A stretch of DNA of 37,102 bases, from positions 1 to 37,102 of the forward strand of contig CAIYXP010000102.1 in assembly GCA_903930145.1 (NCBI GenBank), read 5' to 3'. The notes below the pieces were generated by a model. The model worked only from the letters and a program-made list of their open reading frames with translations. It was not told the DNA's origin and did no database searches. Positions 25,006 to 33,507 of this stretch are shown piece after piece (the first letter of the stretch is position 1; every line of letters begins with the position of its first letter). The stretch is from an uncultured Methylococcaceae bacterium. Its GTDB lineage: Bacteria; Pseudomonadota; Gammaproteobacteria; Methylococcales; Methylococcaceae. A program made the translations under genes and the position numbers.

Positions 25006-25542
25006 ATGGGCAAAATTGGCATCTTTTTTGGTTCCGACACCGGCAATACTCGCCGGGTTGCAAAATCCATCCACAAAAAACTGGGCGATGATGCTGATGC
25101 ACCTGTCAACGTCAATAAAGCCACCGTGGACGACCTGCTTAAGTACGATGCATTAATACTCGGTACGCCAACCTTGGGTGAAGGTGAGCTTCCCGGCTTA
25201 ACATCTGGGGCAGGTGCCGAAAGTTGGGAGGAGTTTCTGCCGAAATTGAAGGGCGTGGACTTATCTGGAAAGCTTGTCGCGTTGTTCGGCTTGGGCGACC
25301 AAGAAGGATATGGACATGAATTTGTCGATGCTTTGATTTTCATCTATGACCAAGTGATTGAATGCGGCGCAACCGTCATCGGTTCTTGGCCTACCGATGG
25401 CTATAGCTTTGAAGCGTCGAAAGCCGTAGTCGAGGGTGATTTTGTCGGCTTGGTGCTCGACAACGACAATCAAAAGGATCAGACCGAAGAACGTATCGAC
25501 GAATGGTTGGAAATCGTCAAGCCTGAGTTGCTGGCTGATTGA
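25006..25542 (+). CDS. nifF: nitrogen-fixation flavodoxin NifF
   Basis: The 178-residue long-chain flavodoxin has the FMN phosphate loop GSDTGNTR (9-16), the loop TPTLGEGELPG and the FGLGDQEGYGHEF motif around the second aromatic loop. NifF-type flavodoxins donate electrons to the nitrogenase Fe protein. The C-terminal half (FIYDQVIECGATVIGSWPTDGYSFEASKAV) is typical. GAAGAGG lies 9 bases before the ATG. It probably shares a transcript with the unknown gene upstream and the Nif11 gene 83 bases downstream. Confidence 0.92.
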   Translation: MGKIGIFFGSDTGNTRRVAKSIHKKLGDDADAPVNVNKATVDDLLKYDALILGTPTLGEGELPGLTSGAGAESWEEFLPKLKGVDLSGKLVALFGLGDQEGYGHEFVDALIFIYDQVIECGATVIGSWPTDGYSFEASKAVVEGDFVGLVLDNDNQKDQTEERIDEWLEIVKPELLAD

Positions 25543-25625
25543 TTCCTGCTTCCACATTAATCTTAAGATGCGGCCCTTGATGCCGGATACCGAGCCGGGG
25601 TCGCAATAGTTTTGGACAAATTAAC

Positions 25626-25844
25626 ATGAGCATTAAAGTCATCAAAGCCTTCTCAGAAAAGGCCAAAACCGATCCTGAGGTCAAGGAAAAGCTCTTGGCC
25701 TGTGAGAGAATCAAGGAACTCCTTACCTTAGCCAAAGAACAAGGTTTTGAAATTGACGAGGATGAGTTATATCCTCCGAATGAACCACAATTCACTGCTG
25801 ACCAGCTTTCCGCCCGGATGGGCAAGGCGCTGTTGCGGGTTTGA
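25626..25844 (+). CDS. Nif11-domain protein
   Basis: The 72-residue protein MSIKVIKAFSEKAKTDPEVK continues EKLLACERIKELLTLAKEQGFEIDEDEL. This is the Nif11 pattern: a helix with F-x-x-x-x-x-x-D-(P)-x-x-(Q/K)-x-K-L, then L-A-K-E-x-GF-x-(I/F)-x-x-x-(E)-L. Nif11 domains occur both in nif clusters of diazotrophs and as leader regions of ribosomal peptides. Here there is no Gly-Gly core peptide and no maturation enzyme, and nifF is upstream, so the nif-type role applies; its function is unknown. Confidence 0.8.
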   Translation: MSIKVIKAFSEKAKTDPEVKEKLLACERIKELLTLAKEQGFEIDEDELYPPNEPQFTADQLSARMGKALLRV

Positions 25845-25855
25845 TGGATTAGGAT

Positions 25856-25890
25856 GCGGTGGGCGGTGGCTTAGACCACCGCTTCACCGC
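25856..25890. terminator. stem-loop after the Nif11 gene
   Basis: GCGGTGGGCGGTGG (25856-25869) pairs with CCACCGCTTCACCGC (25876-25890) around a six-base loop. It lies 12 bases past the Nif11 stop. The stem is long and GC-rich but no T-run follows, so a terminator is only a possibility. Confidence 0.4.
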
Positions 25891-26092
25891 TCCTCACCCG
25901 AAGAAAGTCGAGACAAACCTCAATAGATCCATTACAACCGTGCTTTGTTTGAGTCAATCATGATTCAATCGAACGGGTATCTTGCGCATCCAAGGTAAAA
26001 TCTCCCAAGTCTCAAAATCAAGTATAATTATCTGACCAAGCACCAGAAAGGCTTGTGTCTGCTCAAATAAACAATTATACGGGAGAGTCATC

Positions 26093-27256
26093 ATGTCCGA
26101 GAATATCGCTTGCCCACAAACGAGTACCCCAAAAAACATCGTTGTCTTTTGTGACGGAACTTGGAATCAGCCAGATCAGAAGACTCAAGATAATAAACCT
26201 TGCCCCACCAATGTCGCCAAACTGTTTGAAGCCGTCTGTCCTTTCGATATCAACGGGAATCCACAACTCGTGCATTACCTCAGAGGTGTTGGAACCCGTC
26301 GGATGGAACGCATCAAGGGCGGCGGATTTGGCTACGGTATTTCCGACAACATCAAGGAAGGGTATCAGTTTATTTGCAGCAATTATCAACCCGGCGACCA
26401 TATATACTTATTCGGCTTCAGTCGGGGTGCTTATACTGCCCGTAGTATCGCCGGTTTTATCCATAATATGGGGATTATACGAAAGCCTCTTTTTTATAAG
26501 ACGAATGAAGCCTTCGATCATTATCGTGATAAATCCAAGGAATGGCATCCGGGCGCTCAGAATTCCATCGATTTTCAGAAAGCCAACGGATATCTGGATG
26601 GGAATGGCGAGCCAAGCAAGAAAATCCATTTTTTGGGCGTGTGGGATACGGTAGGTGCCTTGGGAGCGCCCTATGGAATAGTCATACGATGGATTATTGA
26701 CAAGTTATTCAAATGCACTTTCCATGATACCAATTTGTCTTCGAGCATTGAGAGTGCCTATCATGCAGTTGCCATGGACGAAAAGCGCTGGCCGTTTCGC
26801 CCAACGCTTTGGGATCAGGAAGCCATTGATCCGGCTATTCGAGATAATTATGAACAAGTCTGGTTTCCCGGCGTGCATTCTGACGTGGGCGGCGGTTACC
26901 CGGAAACCGCTCTGTCAGATATTCCTTTAAACTGGATGGCGACAAAGGCGAGTGATCGTGGATTATGCTTGGACCTCAAATTGGTCAAAGAACCCGAGGT
27001 TTCGCCCGTTCCGACATCCATCAATGCAGCAGCCAATATGCATAATTCCCAAACATGGTTCTACCGTTTGGCAACCGTGTTGTTTGTCAAACTGCCCAAT
27101 GCCCTAAAGATACCGCTACCTGATTGGGATAAAAATGAGGCAGCCACCAATCCTGTAGAGATTAAACGGATTGACTGGAATGGCAACTATAATAGGGCAG
27201 TGCCAGACGATGACAAATTTGACATTACCCTTACTGGGCTAAGCCAGCACCCTTAG
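26093..27256 (+). CDS. DUF2235 (Tle1-like) alpha/beta hydrolase
   Basis: The 387-residue protein shows the DUF2235 signatures: IVVFCDGTWN near the N-terminus (16-25), the nucleophile elbow GFSRGAYTAR (S110), GVWDTVGALG (D185) and VWFPGVHSDVGGGY with H262 as the likely catalytic histidine. The fold is that of Tle1 phospholipases delivered by type VI secretion and of many cytoplasmic homologues. It has no signal peptide, no PAAR or VgrG neighbour and no obvious immunity gene. GGGAG lies seven bases before the ATG. It converges tail to tail, 40 bases apart, on the GTPase operon, which may or may not be functional linkage. Confidence 0.88.
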   Translation: MSENIACPQTSTPKNIVVFCDGTWNQPDQKTQDNKPCPTNVAKLFEAVCPFDINGNPQLVHYLRGVGTRRMERIKGGGFGYGISDNIKEGYQFICSNYQPGDHIYLFGFSRGAYTARSIAGFIHNMGIIRKPLFYKTNEAFDHYRDKSKEWHPGAQNSIDFQKANGYLDGNGEPSKKIHFLGVWDTVGALGAPYGIVIRWIIDKLFKCTFHDTNLSSSIESAYHAVAMDEKRWPFRPTLWDQEAIDPAIRDNYEQVWFPGVHSDVGGGYPETALSDIPLNWMATKASDRGLCLDLKLVKEPEVSPVPTSINAAANMHNSQTWFYRLATVLFVKLPNALKIPLPDWDKNEAATNPVEIKRIDWNGNYNRAVPDDDKFDITLTGLSQHP

Positions 27257-27296
27257 GCTAAAACACTCGGCAACAAGTCGGGCGGATGTGCAACAC

Positions 27297-28403
27297 TTAC
27301 CCTAGCGGCAAACAGTCGCTAGTCAACCACTCGCCATAACTCCCGCCATGCCCGATTAGGCCGGACAGGCTACATGCCTGTTCGGCTTCCCGCTTTCCGT
27401 CAAAATGCGAGGCGACAAACGCAAATTCGGGCAGGGAAGCCAGCCGTAAATATTGGTCTTGGGCATACTGTTGGAATTCGCGGGGCGGGCCGATGAGGTC
27501 GTTTAAAAATTGATGATCCGGTTCATGGTAGATAGTGAGTATCTCAACGCCGAGACGGTACAGACTCGACGCTTCGGTTTCGACATCTTGTTGGCGAACA
27601 CAGGCATCCCCTCCCTTTGGCACGGGCCGCACAATGGAATGTCCGGGCGAGTCGCCACTGAGCAGCAGCAGCTTGCGCGCAGTGGGTCGCCAATGAAAAG
27701 ACTGACAGGCTGCCAGCGCGTCGGCCAAGGCATCGACAAAATCCCCCCCGCTGCTGGGTTTATTCAATAGCAATTGTCGCTCGATTTGTTCCGGGCTGGA
27801 CACTCGCAATAAACCCGGATGGATGTCCGTTGGAAATAGCCGGTAGGCAGGTTGCAAATCGGCTGCGGTGACATTCGGAATCGGTTGGTCGCCAAAGGCC
27901 AAGACGGCACAGCGGCATTCTTGGAAATGCCCCATTAACGCATCCATGAAACTGCGCAACTTCGCCACATGGACGGCCCAGCGGTCCTGGTCTGCCAGCA
28001 GCGACCAAGATTTTTTCCCCGGCTCAAACACCCGCACCGTCGCATCAATGACGATAACCATATCCAAGTTCCCCTGATGTCCCGCCGGGACTATTGTGTG
28101 CAAAGGAGGCGGCAAGGCAGGATTGTTCGGCAATAAAGCCAAGGGGCGACCGGGACATTCGACAAGCAACTTGTCTGCTTCGTCTTGTCGAATTTCCAGC
28201 GACAGTGTTTCCCCTCCATCGGCAGGTATCTCGCCGCGAAACAACACGGTGTCACCCGTTTGCACCAACACATGCAAATGCGTCGCCCCCGGCAAATTGC
28301 GCAATTCCACCCGACAGCCAGTCCCCGCACCGTTCAAGGGCAGTGGATGGGCATGCAAGTCTGATGCGTTGGCAGGAAAGGCGATTAGGTCAAAGGTGGG
28401 CAT
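27297..28403 (-). CDS. vWA-like domain protein, atypical MIDAS
   Basis: The 368-residue protein has an N-terminal beta-rich part (about 1-105) and then a von Willebrand A-like domain: LDMVIVIDATVR (113-124), CAVLAFGDQ, PSSGGDFVDALADALAAC and KLLLLSGDSPGHS (D251). In a standard vWA the metal site reads D-x-S-x-S; here it is D120-A-T-V-R, so metal binding may be altered. The order of hydrophobic strands and the later acidic residue still fit the fold. It is the last gene of the five-gene operon and returns to a GC-rich composition after two AT-rich stretches. I assign the fold with moderate confidence and no biochemical function. Confidence 0.6.
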   Translation of the reverse strand: MPTFDLIAFPANASDLHAHPLPLNGAGTGCRVELRNLPGATHLHVLVQTGDTVLFRGEIPADGGETLSLEIRQDEADKLLVECPGRPLALLPNNPALPPPLHTIVPAGHQGNLDMVIVIDATVRVFEPGKKSWSLLADQDRWAVHVAKLRSFMDALMGHFQECRCAVLAFGDQPIPNVTAADLQPAYRLFPTDIHPGLLRVSSPEQIERQLLLNKPSSGGDFVDALADALAACQSFHWRPTARKLLLLSGDSPGHSIVRPVPKGGDACVRQQDVETEASSLYRLGVEILTIYHEPDHQFLNDLIGPPREFQQYAQDQYLRLASLPEFAFVASHFDGKREAEQACSLSGLIGHGGSYGEWLTSDCLPLG

Positions 28404-28444
28404 GATGCGTCATGATTAGCTAAGCTTATTACTCATTGTCTTTT

Positions 28445-29836
28445 CTATTTTTGTTTGATTTTGTCCAGCCTAGCGGTTAATTGTTTGATTTGCTCAAGGG
28501 CTTTTTCAGGTGCTGTTTGAACGCAAATTTTTGCATTGAATACCTGTTCAAAATTTTTCTTTAGCTCATCATCTTGAAAATTTATATTTGTAGGAGATTG
28601 CGGCCAACAGGTAACATTGTCATACGAGGTTAATGAGATGTCCTTGCTGCTATAAAGTTCATCGAATTTATTGGCTATCTTGTTCCATGAATCCATACTT
28701 AAATGATTTTTTGCTTCGGCATTGGTAAACAAGGCTTGAAGCTTGATAATACCCCATAAGAATGATTTGCTATTCAGAAGGTTGGTGATATTGTCCGCAT
28801 TAGGTTCCGATAAATCAACTTGAATAAAATATCGATCTAAAATGGCTTGCAATCTACTGTCAGTTTCAGATTTGGATTTTAGTTTCGTGATTAGAGCAAT
28901 AATGGCATTCTGTAAATCAGGGCCGGATTTTGCCATCGTTTTACTTTGATCGCTATTTTCATTCAAGATTTTGGTAGTCGCTGTTTCAACGCTACTTGAG
29001 CTTATACTAGGTGCTGAAACCTTTGCGTCAGCAGCTTGCTCGGTAAAAGATGATTGACCAGATGGCTTGTTACCATGGCTTTCTTGTTGCATTTCAGAAT
29101 GTGAGTGGGCTGCTATGGTAGCGGTTAGAGAGGACCAAAGATGGGGGTAGGCATAACTTAATACCAATAGCGCAATCACAAAACCTAAACTTATCCATGA
29201 CGTTAGCGTGAACGGAGACTGCATGTCACCATTAAATGCGGCAGTGCCATTTTCTGTCAAGCCAGCTCTTTCACTAATAATTCGTTCCAAGCGTTCAATT
29301 CTCAAATCTAAGCTTGGTCTTCTTAAGATATGCAACATATTAGTTTCGAAGTCAGCAGGAAACCAAGAAGAATAATTTTCGCGAAAAGAGCGAAAATGGG
29401 CTTCCGCCTCGGCATCGACGGGTATGATGAGATGAGCATCCTTTGCCAACGGTAAGCGTAAGGAACTGTCCGTAAACGGATATGGAACCAATTCACCACC
29501 ATACTCAATGCAAAAAATAATTTGTGGCGGTTCAAACCCACCCACATTTTCTTCTCCGACTTTGGATATTTCGACGATTAGACGGCCATTAGATCGATTT
29601 TCTTCAACCAGTAAGCCACCGCCGCTTTGACGCATAGACTCACGCAGATTGGCTTTAAAGGCTGTGTATATTGCCGGGTTGCCGGTACTAAGCTTCTCTT
29701 GATAAAAACCATCATCTAACAGTTGCTTAGTATAAAATAGCAGAAAATGAAGACTATCTTTGAGTTCAATTCTAATCCGCTGTTCTTTTCCACCATCCGA
29801 CTGACGGTTGCGGAAGAATGTCAATAGATCGTTCAT
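28445..29836 (-). CDS. single-pass membrane protein of the GTPase operon
   Basis: The 463-residue protein has a soluble N-terminal domain (about 1-200, e.g. LKDSLHFLLFYTKQLLDDGF and NPAIYTAFKANLRESMRQSGGG), one transmembrane helix (about 212-230, LTSWISLGFVIALLVLSYAY), then a serine-rich low-complexity linker and a helical C-terminal part ending in a short coiled segment. It would anchor two cytoplasmic or periplasmic halves at the inner membrane. No family is recognised. The whole gene is AT-rich, unlike the vWA-like gene after it. It starts 11 bases after the large gene's stop, indicating one transcript. Confidence 0.7.
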   Translation of the reverse strand: MNDLLTFFRNRQSDGGKEQRIRIELKDSLHFLLFYTKQLLDDGFYQEKLSTGNPAIYTAFKANLRESMRQSGGGLLVEENRSNGRLIVEISKVGEENVGGFEPPQIIFCIEYGGELVPYPFTDSSLRLPLAKDAHLIIPVDAEAEAHFRSFRENYSSWFPADFETNMLHILRRPSLDLRIERLERIISERAGLTENGTAAFNGDMQSPFTLTSWISLGFVIALLVLSYAYPHLWSSLTATIAAHSHSEMQQESHGNKPSGQSSFTEQAADAKVSAPSISSSSVETATTKILNENSDQSKTMAKSGPDLQNAIIALITKLKSKSETDSRLQAILDRYFIQVDLSEPNADNITNLLNSKSFLWGIIKLQALFTNAEAKNHLSMDSWNKIANKFDELYSSKDISLTSYDNVTCWPQSPTNINFQDDELKKNFEQVFNAKICVQTAPEKALEQIKQLTARLDKIKQK

Positions 29837-29847
29837 GGTTCTGCACT

Positions 29848-32800
29848 CTATTTTAAAATTAATTGTTCAGAATATTGAGTATAGCCTTTATGATTTAAGG
29901 CGGCATTAAGCGCTTTGTTTATTTTTAAGATGTCACCTATTGCATTAGCTTTAGTTTCTTTATTATCGTTTAAAATATTGTTAGTTGTTTCACATATCGC
30001 TTTAATGGAACGTTCTAAGCTATTGCTTGGGTATTCACGGCGACGTTTGTCTATGCTTTCTAGCAAAGCCACCCACCAAACGTCTTGCTCCTGAAATTTA
30101 ACCAGCTTCTTTTTATATTTGAATGCATAGTCTTCTATAACATAAACATGCTTCACAAACTGTGAAATAACAATAGCAAGCCTATCTTCTGGTGATAGGC
30201 TAGCATATAATTCAAAAATCGGCAGACGATGGTTAGTAGGGTATTGGCTGTTAATATGTCTAAGAAGGTCTAGGTGATTTTTTATCGATTGTTCTAATAT
30301 TTTAATGCTATCATCGTTTATCAAGTGTTTAGTTTTGTCCTTCTTATTGTATTCGACAACCTCAAGAAAAGGATGTTTAGATTCTTGAAAATCATTTGAA
30401 GCAATAACATTCCATGCTTGATTATAAACATCTAACTTTTCTAGTGCTGTTATTATATTCTTTGCGTACCAACTATTAACTGAAAGACTTTGGCTGACAT
30501 CTTTATCTAAATAATTGGCAATAAAGATGTACCCCTTTTCTAGTAGCCTATTAGCGGCTGCTCTTCTTATAGGTGTTGGTGGCCGTGGCAGCATAATTCT
30601 GGATTTTGACGAGATATACTTATCAAACTGATCAAGTAAGCTTTTGTTGACCTGATCTCCACCCAACCAGTTGGCACATTTATCAACAAGCATGGCATTA
30701 TTCCAGCAAATATTCTTAGTTTCTTCCATTGCAATCAATGCTTGTTCGGGATTTTTTCCAAATTCAGCTAAAACTGATTCAATCCGGGCATGTTCAGCCT
30801 TGGCCGTATGATAAGGTCCACTATGTTCGAGCAAATACTTGGAAGAGGGCAAATCCATTGGCTTCAATTCCTTAATCTGAGTTTCAGTTATCCAGAGAAG
30901 CGTCTCGCCCGTAAATGAAGATGGCATTTCATTTGGGTGAGTTTTTTTGTATGCTTTCAGACTATTTTCCCGTATTTCTGTTTTATCAGGAATAGAGTCA
31001 GCAATTTCCACCAACTCGACTAAGGCATCCAAATCGACGCACAACTCGGCAAGGTCAGCCCATTGCTCTTCTTCGAAGAATTCAATCCTAGGCCATGGCA
31101 CCCCGGCTTGATGCTCTGAACCACAGCGCAGGTTACGCATGGCTTCCCCAGACAGGCCACCCGATGCCGACAAGTCATCCATCACCTGCTTCCAAGATTC
31201 CAGCGTTGGCTCAGGGTTATGGGCTTCCTTCCATGAAGGGCAAGCTAACCAAGCCATTGCCGCTTTGCGAGGGTCTTCCTCCGTCAGATTGGATTCAGCT
31301 TCACGCCGCCATCCCAACCAAGCACCCGCATTGACCAATGCTTTGGTGGTGTTCTCAATATCCTGTCGCCACTCTTTCGTTAATCTTGCATACACACCCT
31401 GTACTCGCTCGGCATTTAGTTTTGAGCCAGCGAGTCTTAAATATCTGAGCAATCTTATTGTGTCTAACAATGTCGCCGTCTTTTCGGAATTCAAAAATGG
31501 TTCGGCAAGAAGCTCATCCCATTGCTGTTTCTGTTTGTCAGACTCTTCCTTATATAAAACCAACAACCATTTGGGATTCAGGCAACGCCAACCGTCATCG
31601 AATGCGACTTCTATTATGCGTTTTCGGGCTTCATCATTGCCGATACGCCAACGATCATCCAGCATTCTTTGCATCAACGGATTGCCATTCGATGGGTCAC
31701 TATTGGAATCGGGAGGCGGAAGCAGATCGGCAAGCCGTATGTATAATTCCCAGTCATTGACGACATCCAAGGACTCACCCAGATGCCGAATAAAATTAGC
31801 CAATTCTTCGGGAATGTCGGCGCGAAACTGGCGCAAACCGTCCACGATGCGCAAGGGAAGTTTGCCCCAACGTCGAAAACCTTGCGGGTCACTCAGCCAG
31901 TCCATCGCCATTTTTTGCAAGATGGACACGTCATTTTGCGTTGCGCTGTCAAGGAATAAGCCGACCCAAGCGGCATTGAGTTGGTCGGAAATAGTGGCCT
32001 CGGCCAAGACCTGATAGTTTTCTGCCTTTTTCGCCAGTTCCGCCAATGTTTCACTCTCGGCGACACGATGCTGCAACACGCCTGCATCCTTTTCAATTTG
32101 TAACCATCCATGTGCAGGTGTCGCTACGTTAAGACTTGATAAAGGAACCTTTCGGGTTTGTTCGGCTACGTTGGCACGGTCGTGGAACAGGTTGGGATGC
32201 TCCGCCAGCAACTGCATCAGGCGTTGGAACGGGTGAGAACCGTCCGCCATGCCTTGCCCGATCTGTTGCCACCAGCCGGACAGGCTATTGTCTAAAGTCA
32301 GATGCAAACGCTCCATTACTTGGGTGACTATCGACTGCAATTTCCGCTCGCCATCACTCCTCAACAAGTCGGGATGGGCCAGCACAAGTTCACTCAAGAC
32401 ATTTACCGGAAACTGCATCCAATCGCCATCGTCCAGCAATTTCTCCCAAGGCAGAATGGGCGTTTTGGTTCGCATATAGTCCCGGAACACTTCCTCACGG
32501 TCGGCTGCATCACCCGCCAGCGCCATTGCCAAGATATAGTCCAGTTGCAGCAGGTCCACGTCATCTGCCCGTAAGTCTCGCTTTCGCTGCTGACCGACAA
32601 ACGCGCTAAACGGCAGCAAGCCTTGGGGTTGATTGAGGGCTCCCGCCACCGCCACTTTGGCATAGGCTTCCACTGCGGGGTCCAAGGGGCGGCTGGTTTT
32701 CAGCACCTTGCCTTGGTGGTCCAGCAAGGTGGCATGGGCCTGCGCCGACAAGGCTTCGGCTATGTTGTCATCCGGGAGTGCCACCAAATTGGCAGCCAAA

Positions 32801-33498
32801 TTGCGGATAAAGCGTCCGGGTTGGCGGGTGTACAAGCGTATCTTGCAGTGTTCTTTCAGGTTGGCCGGCAAAGCGGCACGGGCGACGGAGATCAAGGTGT
32901 ACAAGGCCGAACCCGTTTTGAATTCCTCCAAAGGTGCGGCTATTAGCAGTGGATGCTTGGGTTGCTCCATCGCTTGCAGCAGATGGGCAAGAAAGGACGT
33001 TGCCGCCGAAGCCTGGGTTCGCAATTGTGTCAACCAGTGGGCTGGCATATCCGAGGGTGAAAGTCTGAACAGTGTCGCGTTCGATTCACCTAACTGGTCT
33101 TGCGTGGGGTCGAACACAGCCGAGCAGCCTAGATAAACACCGGGGTCGGATGGGTTGCACGGATCGTCCACCAAAAAGGCACGGGCATGGCTGAAATAAG
33201 CGGCACGACGGTCATAAATACCCGCCGATGCCAGTCTCACGACGAACAATTTGCCCCCTTGACTGAAGCAAGACCAAGCTTCCAACTGGTCTTGTAGGCT
33301 TTGGTGGTCGGCCGGGGCAGAATCCAGCGTCATCCATGGGCGAATGACTCGGAGCAGTTCCTCATCTTCGAATAGTGTGTCATCCGTCCCCTGCAAATAT
33401 TGCTCGCCGTGAGCAACGGGCATGGACGGTCCCTCGCCACGCCCAGATTGGGCTTGGCCGCGATAGGCGGAAAGTGGCTGCTGCGCTTGAGATTCCAT
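29848..33498 (-). CDS. 1216-residue GTPase-associated protein, GAP1-like N-terminus
   Basis: The N-terminal 300 residues contain a pattern I associate with GAP1-type GTPase-associated proteins: a GGKLFVVRLASAG..DRRAAYFSHARAFLVDD segment (vR-x...R..G-x-x-x-FSHA-x-x-v-D) and later HPLLIAAPLEE and LYTLISVARAALPANLK..IRLYT. The remaining 900 residues look like an alpha-helical scaffold with many W/L repeats, ending in an AT-rich, lysine-rich region from about residue 810. No nuclease, kinase or NTPase motif was found in it. The ATG has AGGAA seven bases upstream and lies nine bases after the GTPase stop. The family link is tentative; the gene's size and place argue that it is the sensor or scaffold of the system. 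Confidence 0.55.
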   Translation of the reverse strand: MESQAQQPLSAYRGQAQSGRGEGPSMPVAHGEQYLQGTDDTLFEDEELLRVIRPWMTLDSAPADHQSLQDQLEAWSCFSQGGKLFVVRLASAGIYDRRAAYFSHARAFLVDDPCNPSDPGVYLGCSAVFDPTQDQLGESNATLFRLSPSDMPAHWLTQLRTQASAATSFLAHLLQAMEQPKHPLLIAAPLEEFKTGSALYTLISVARAALPANLKEHCKIRLYTRQPGRFIRNLAANLVALPDDNIAEALSAQAHATLLDHQGKVLKTSRPLDPAVEAYAKVAVAGALNQPQGLLPFSAFVGQQRKRDLRADDVDLLQLDYILAMALAGDAADREEVFRDYMRTKTPILPWEKLLDDGDWMQFPVNVLSELVLAHPDLLRSDGERKLQSIVTQVMERLHLTLDNSLSGWWQQIGQGMADGSHPFQRLMQLLAEHPNLFHDRANVAEQTRKVPLSSLNVATPAHGWLQIEKDAGVLQHRVAESETLAELAKKAENYQVLAEATISDQLNAAWVGLFLDSATQNDVSILQKMAMDWLSDPQGFRRWGKLPLRIVDGLRQFRADIPEELANFIRHLGESLDVVNDWELYIRLADLLPPPDSNSDPSNGNPLMQRMLDDRWRIGNDEARKRIIEVAFDDGWRCLNPKWLLVLYKEESDKQKQQWDELLAEPFLNSEKTATLLDTIRLLRYLRLAGSKLNAERVQGVYARLTKEWRQDIENTTKALVNAGAWLGWRREAESNLTEEDPRKAAMAWLACPSWKEAHNPEPTLESWKQVMDDLSASGGLSGEAMRNLRCGSEHQAGVPWPRIEFFEEEQWADLAELCVDLDALVELVEIADSIPDKTEIRENSLKAYKKTHPNEMPSSFTGETLLWITETQIKELKPMDLPSSKYLLEHSGPYHTAKAEHARIESVLAEFGKNPEQALIAMEETKNICWNNAMLVDKCANWLGGDQVNKSLLDQFDKYISSKSRIMLPRPPTPIRRAAANRLLEKGYIFIANYLDKDVSQSLSVNSWYAKNIITALEKLDVYNQAWNVIASNDFQESKHPFLEVVEYNKKDKTKHLINDDSIKILEQSIKNHLDLLRHINSQYPTNHRLPIFELYASLSPEDRLAIVISQFVKHVYVIEDYAFKYKKKLVKFQEQDVWWVALLESIDKRRREYPSNSLERSIKAICETTNNILNDNKETKANAIGDILKINKALNAALNHKGYTQYSEQLILK

Positions 33499-33507
33499 AG
33501 TCGGTTC

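Noticed and set aside
25626-25844. Nif11 gene as a ribosomal-peptide precursor
   Set aside because: There is no Gly-Gly cleavage site, core peptide, cyclase or transporter nearby.
31139-32014. Plus-strand frame of 291 codons opposite the large scaffold gene
   Set aside because: It is antisense to the 1216-residue gene, serine/arginine-rich, and has no ribosome site or known motif.
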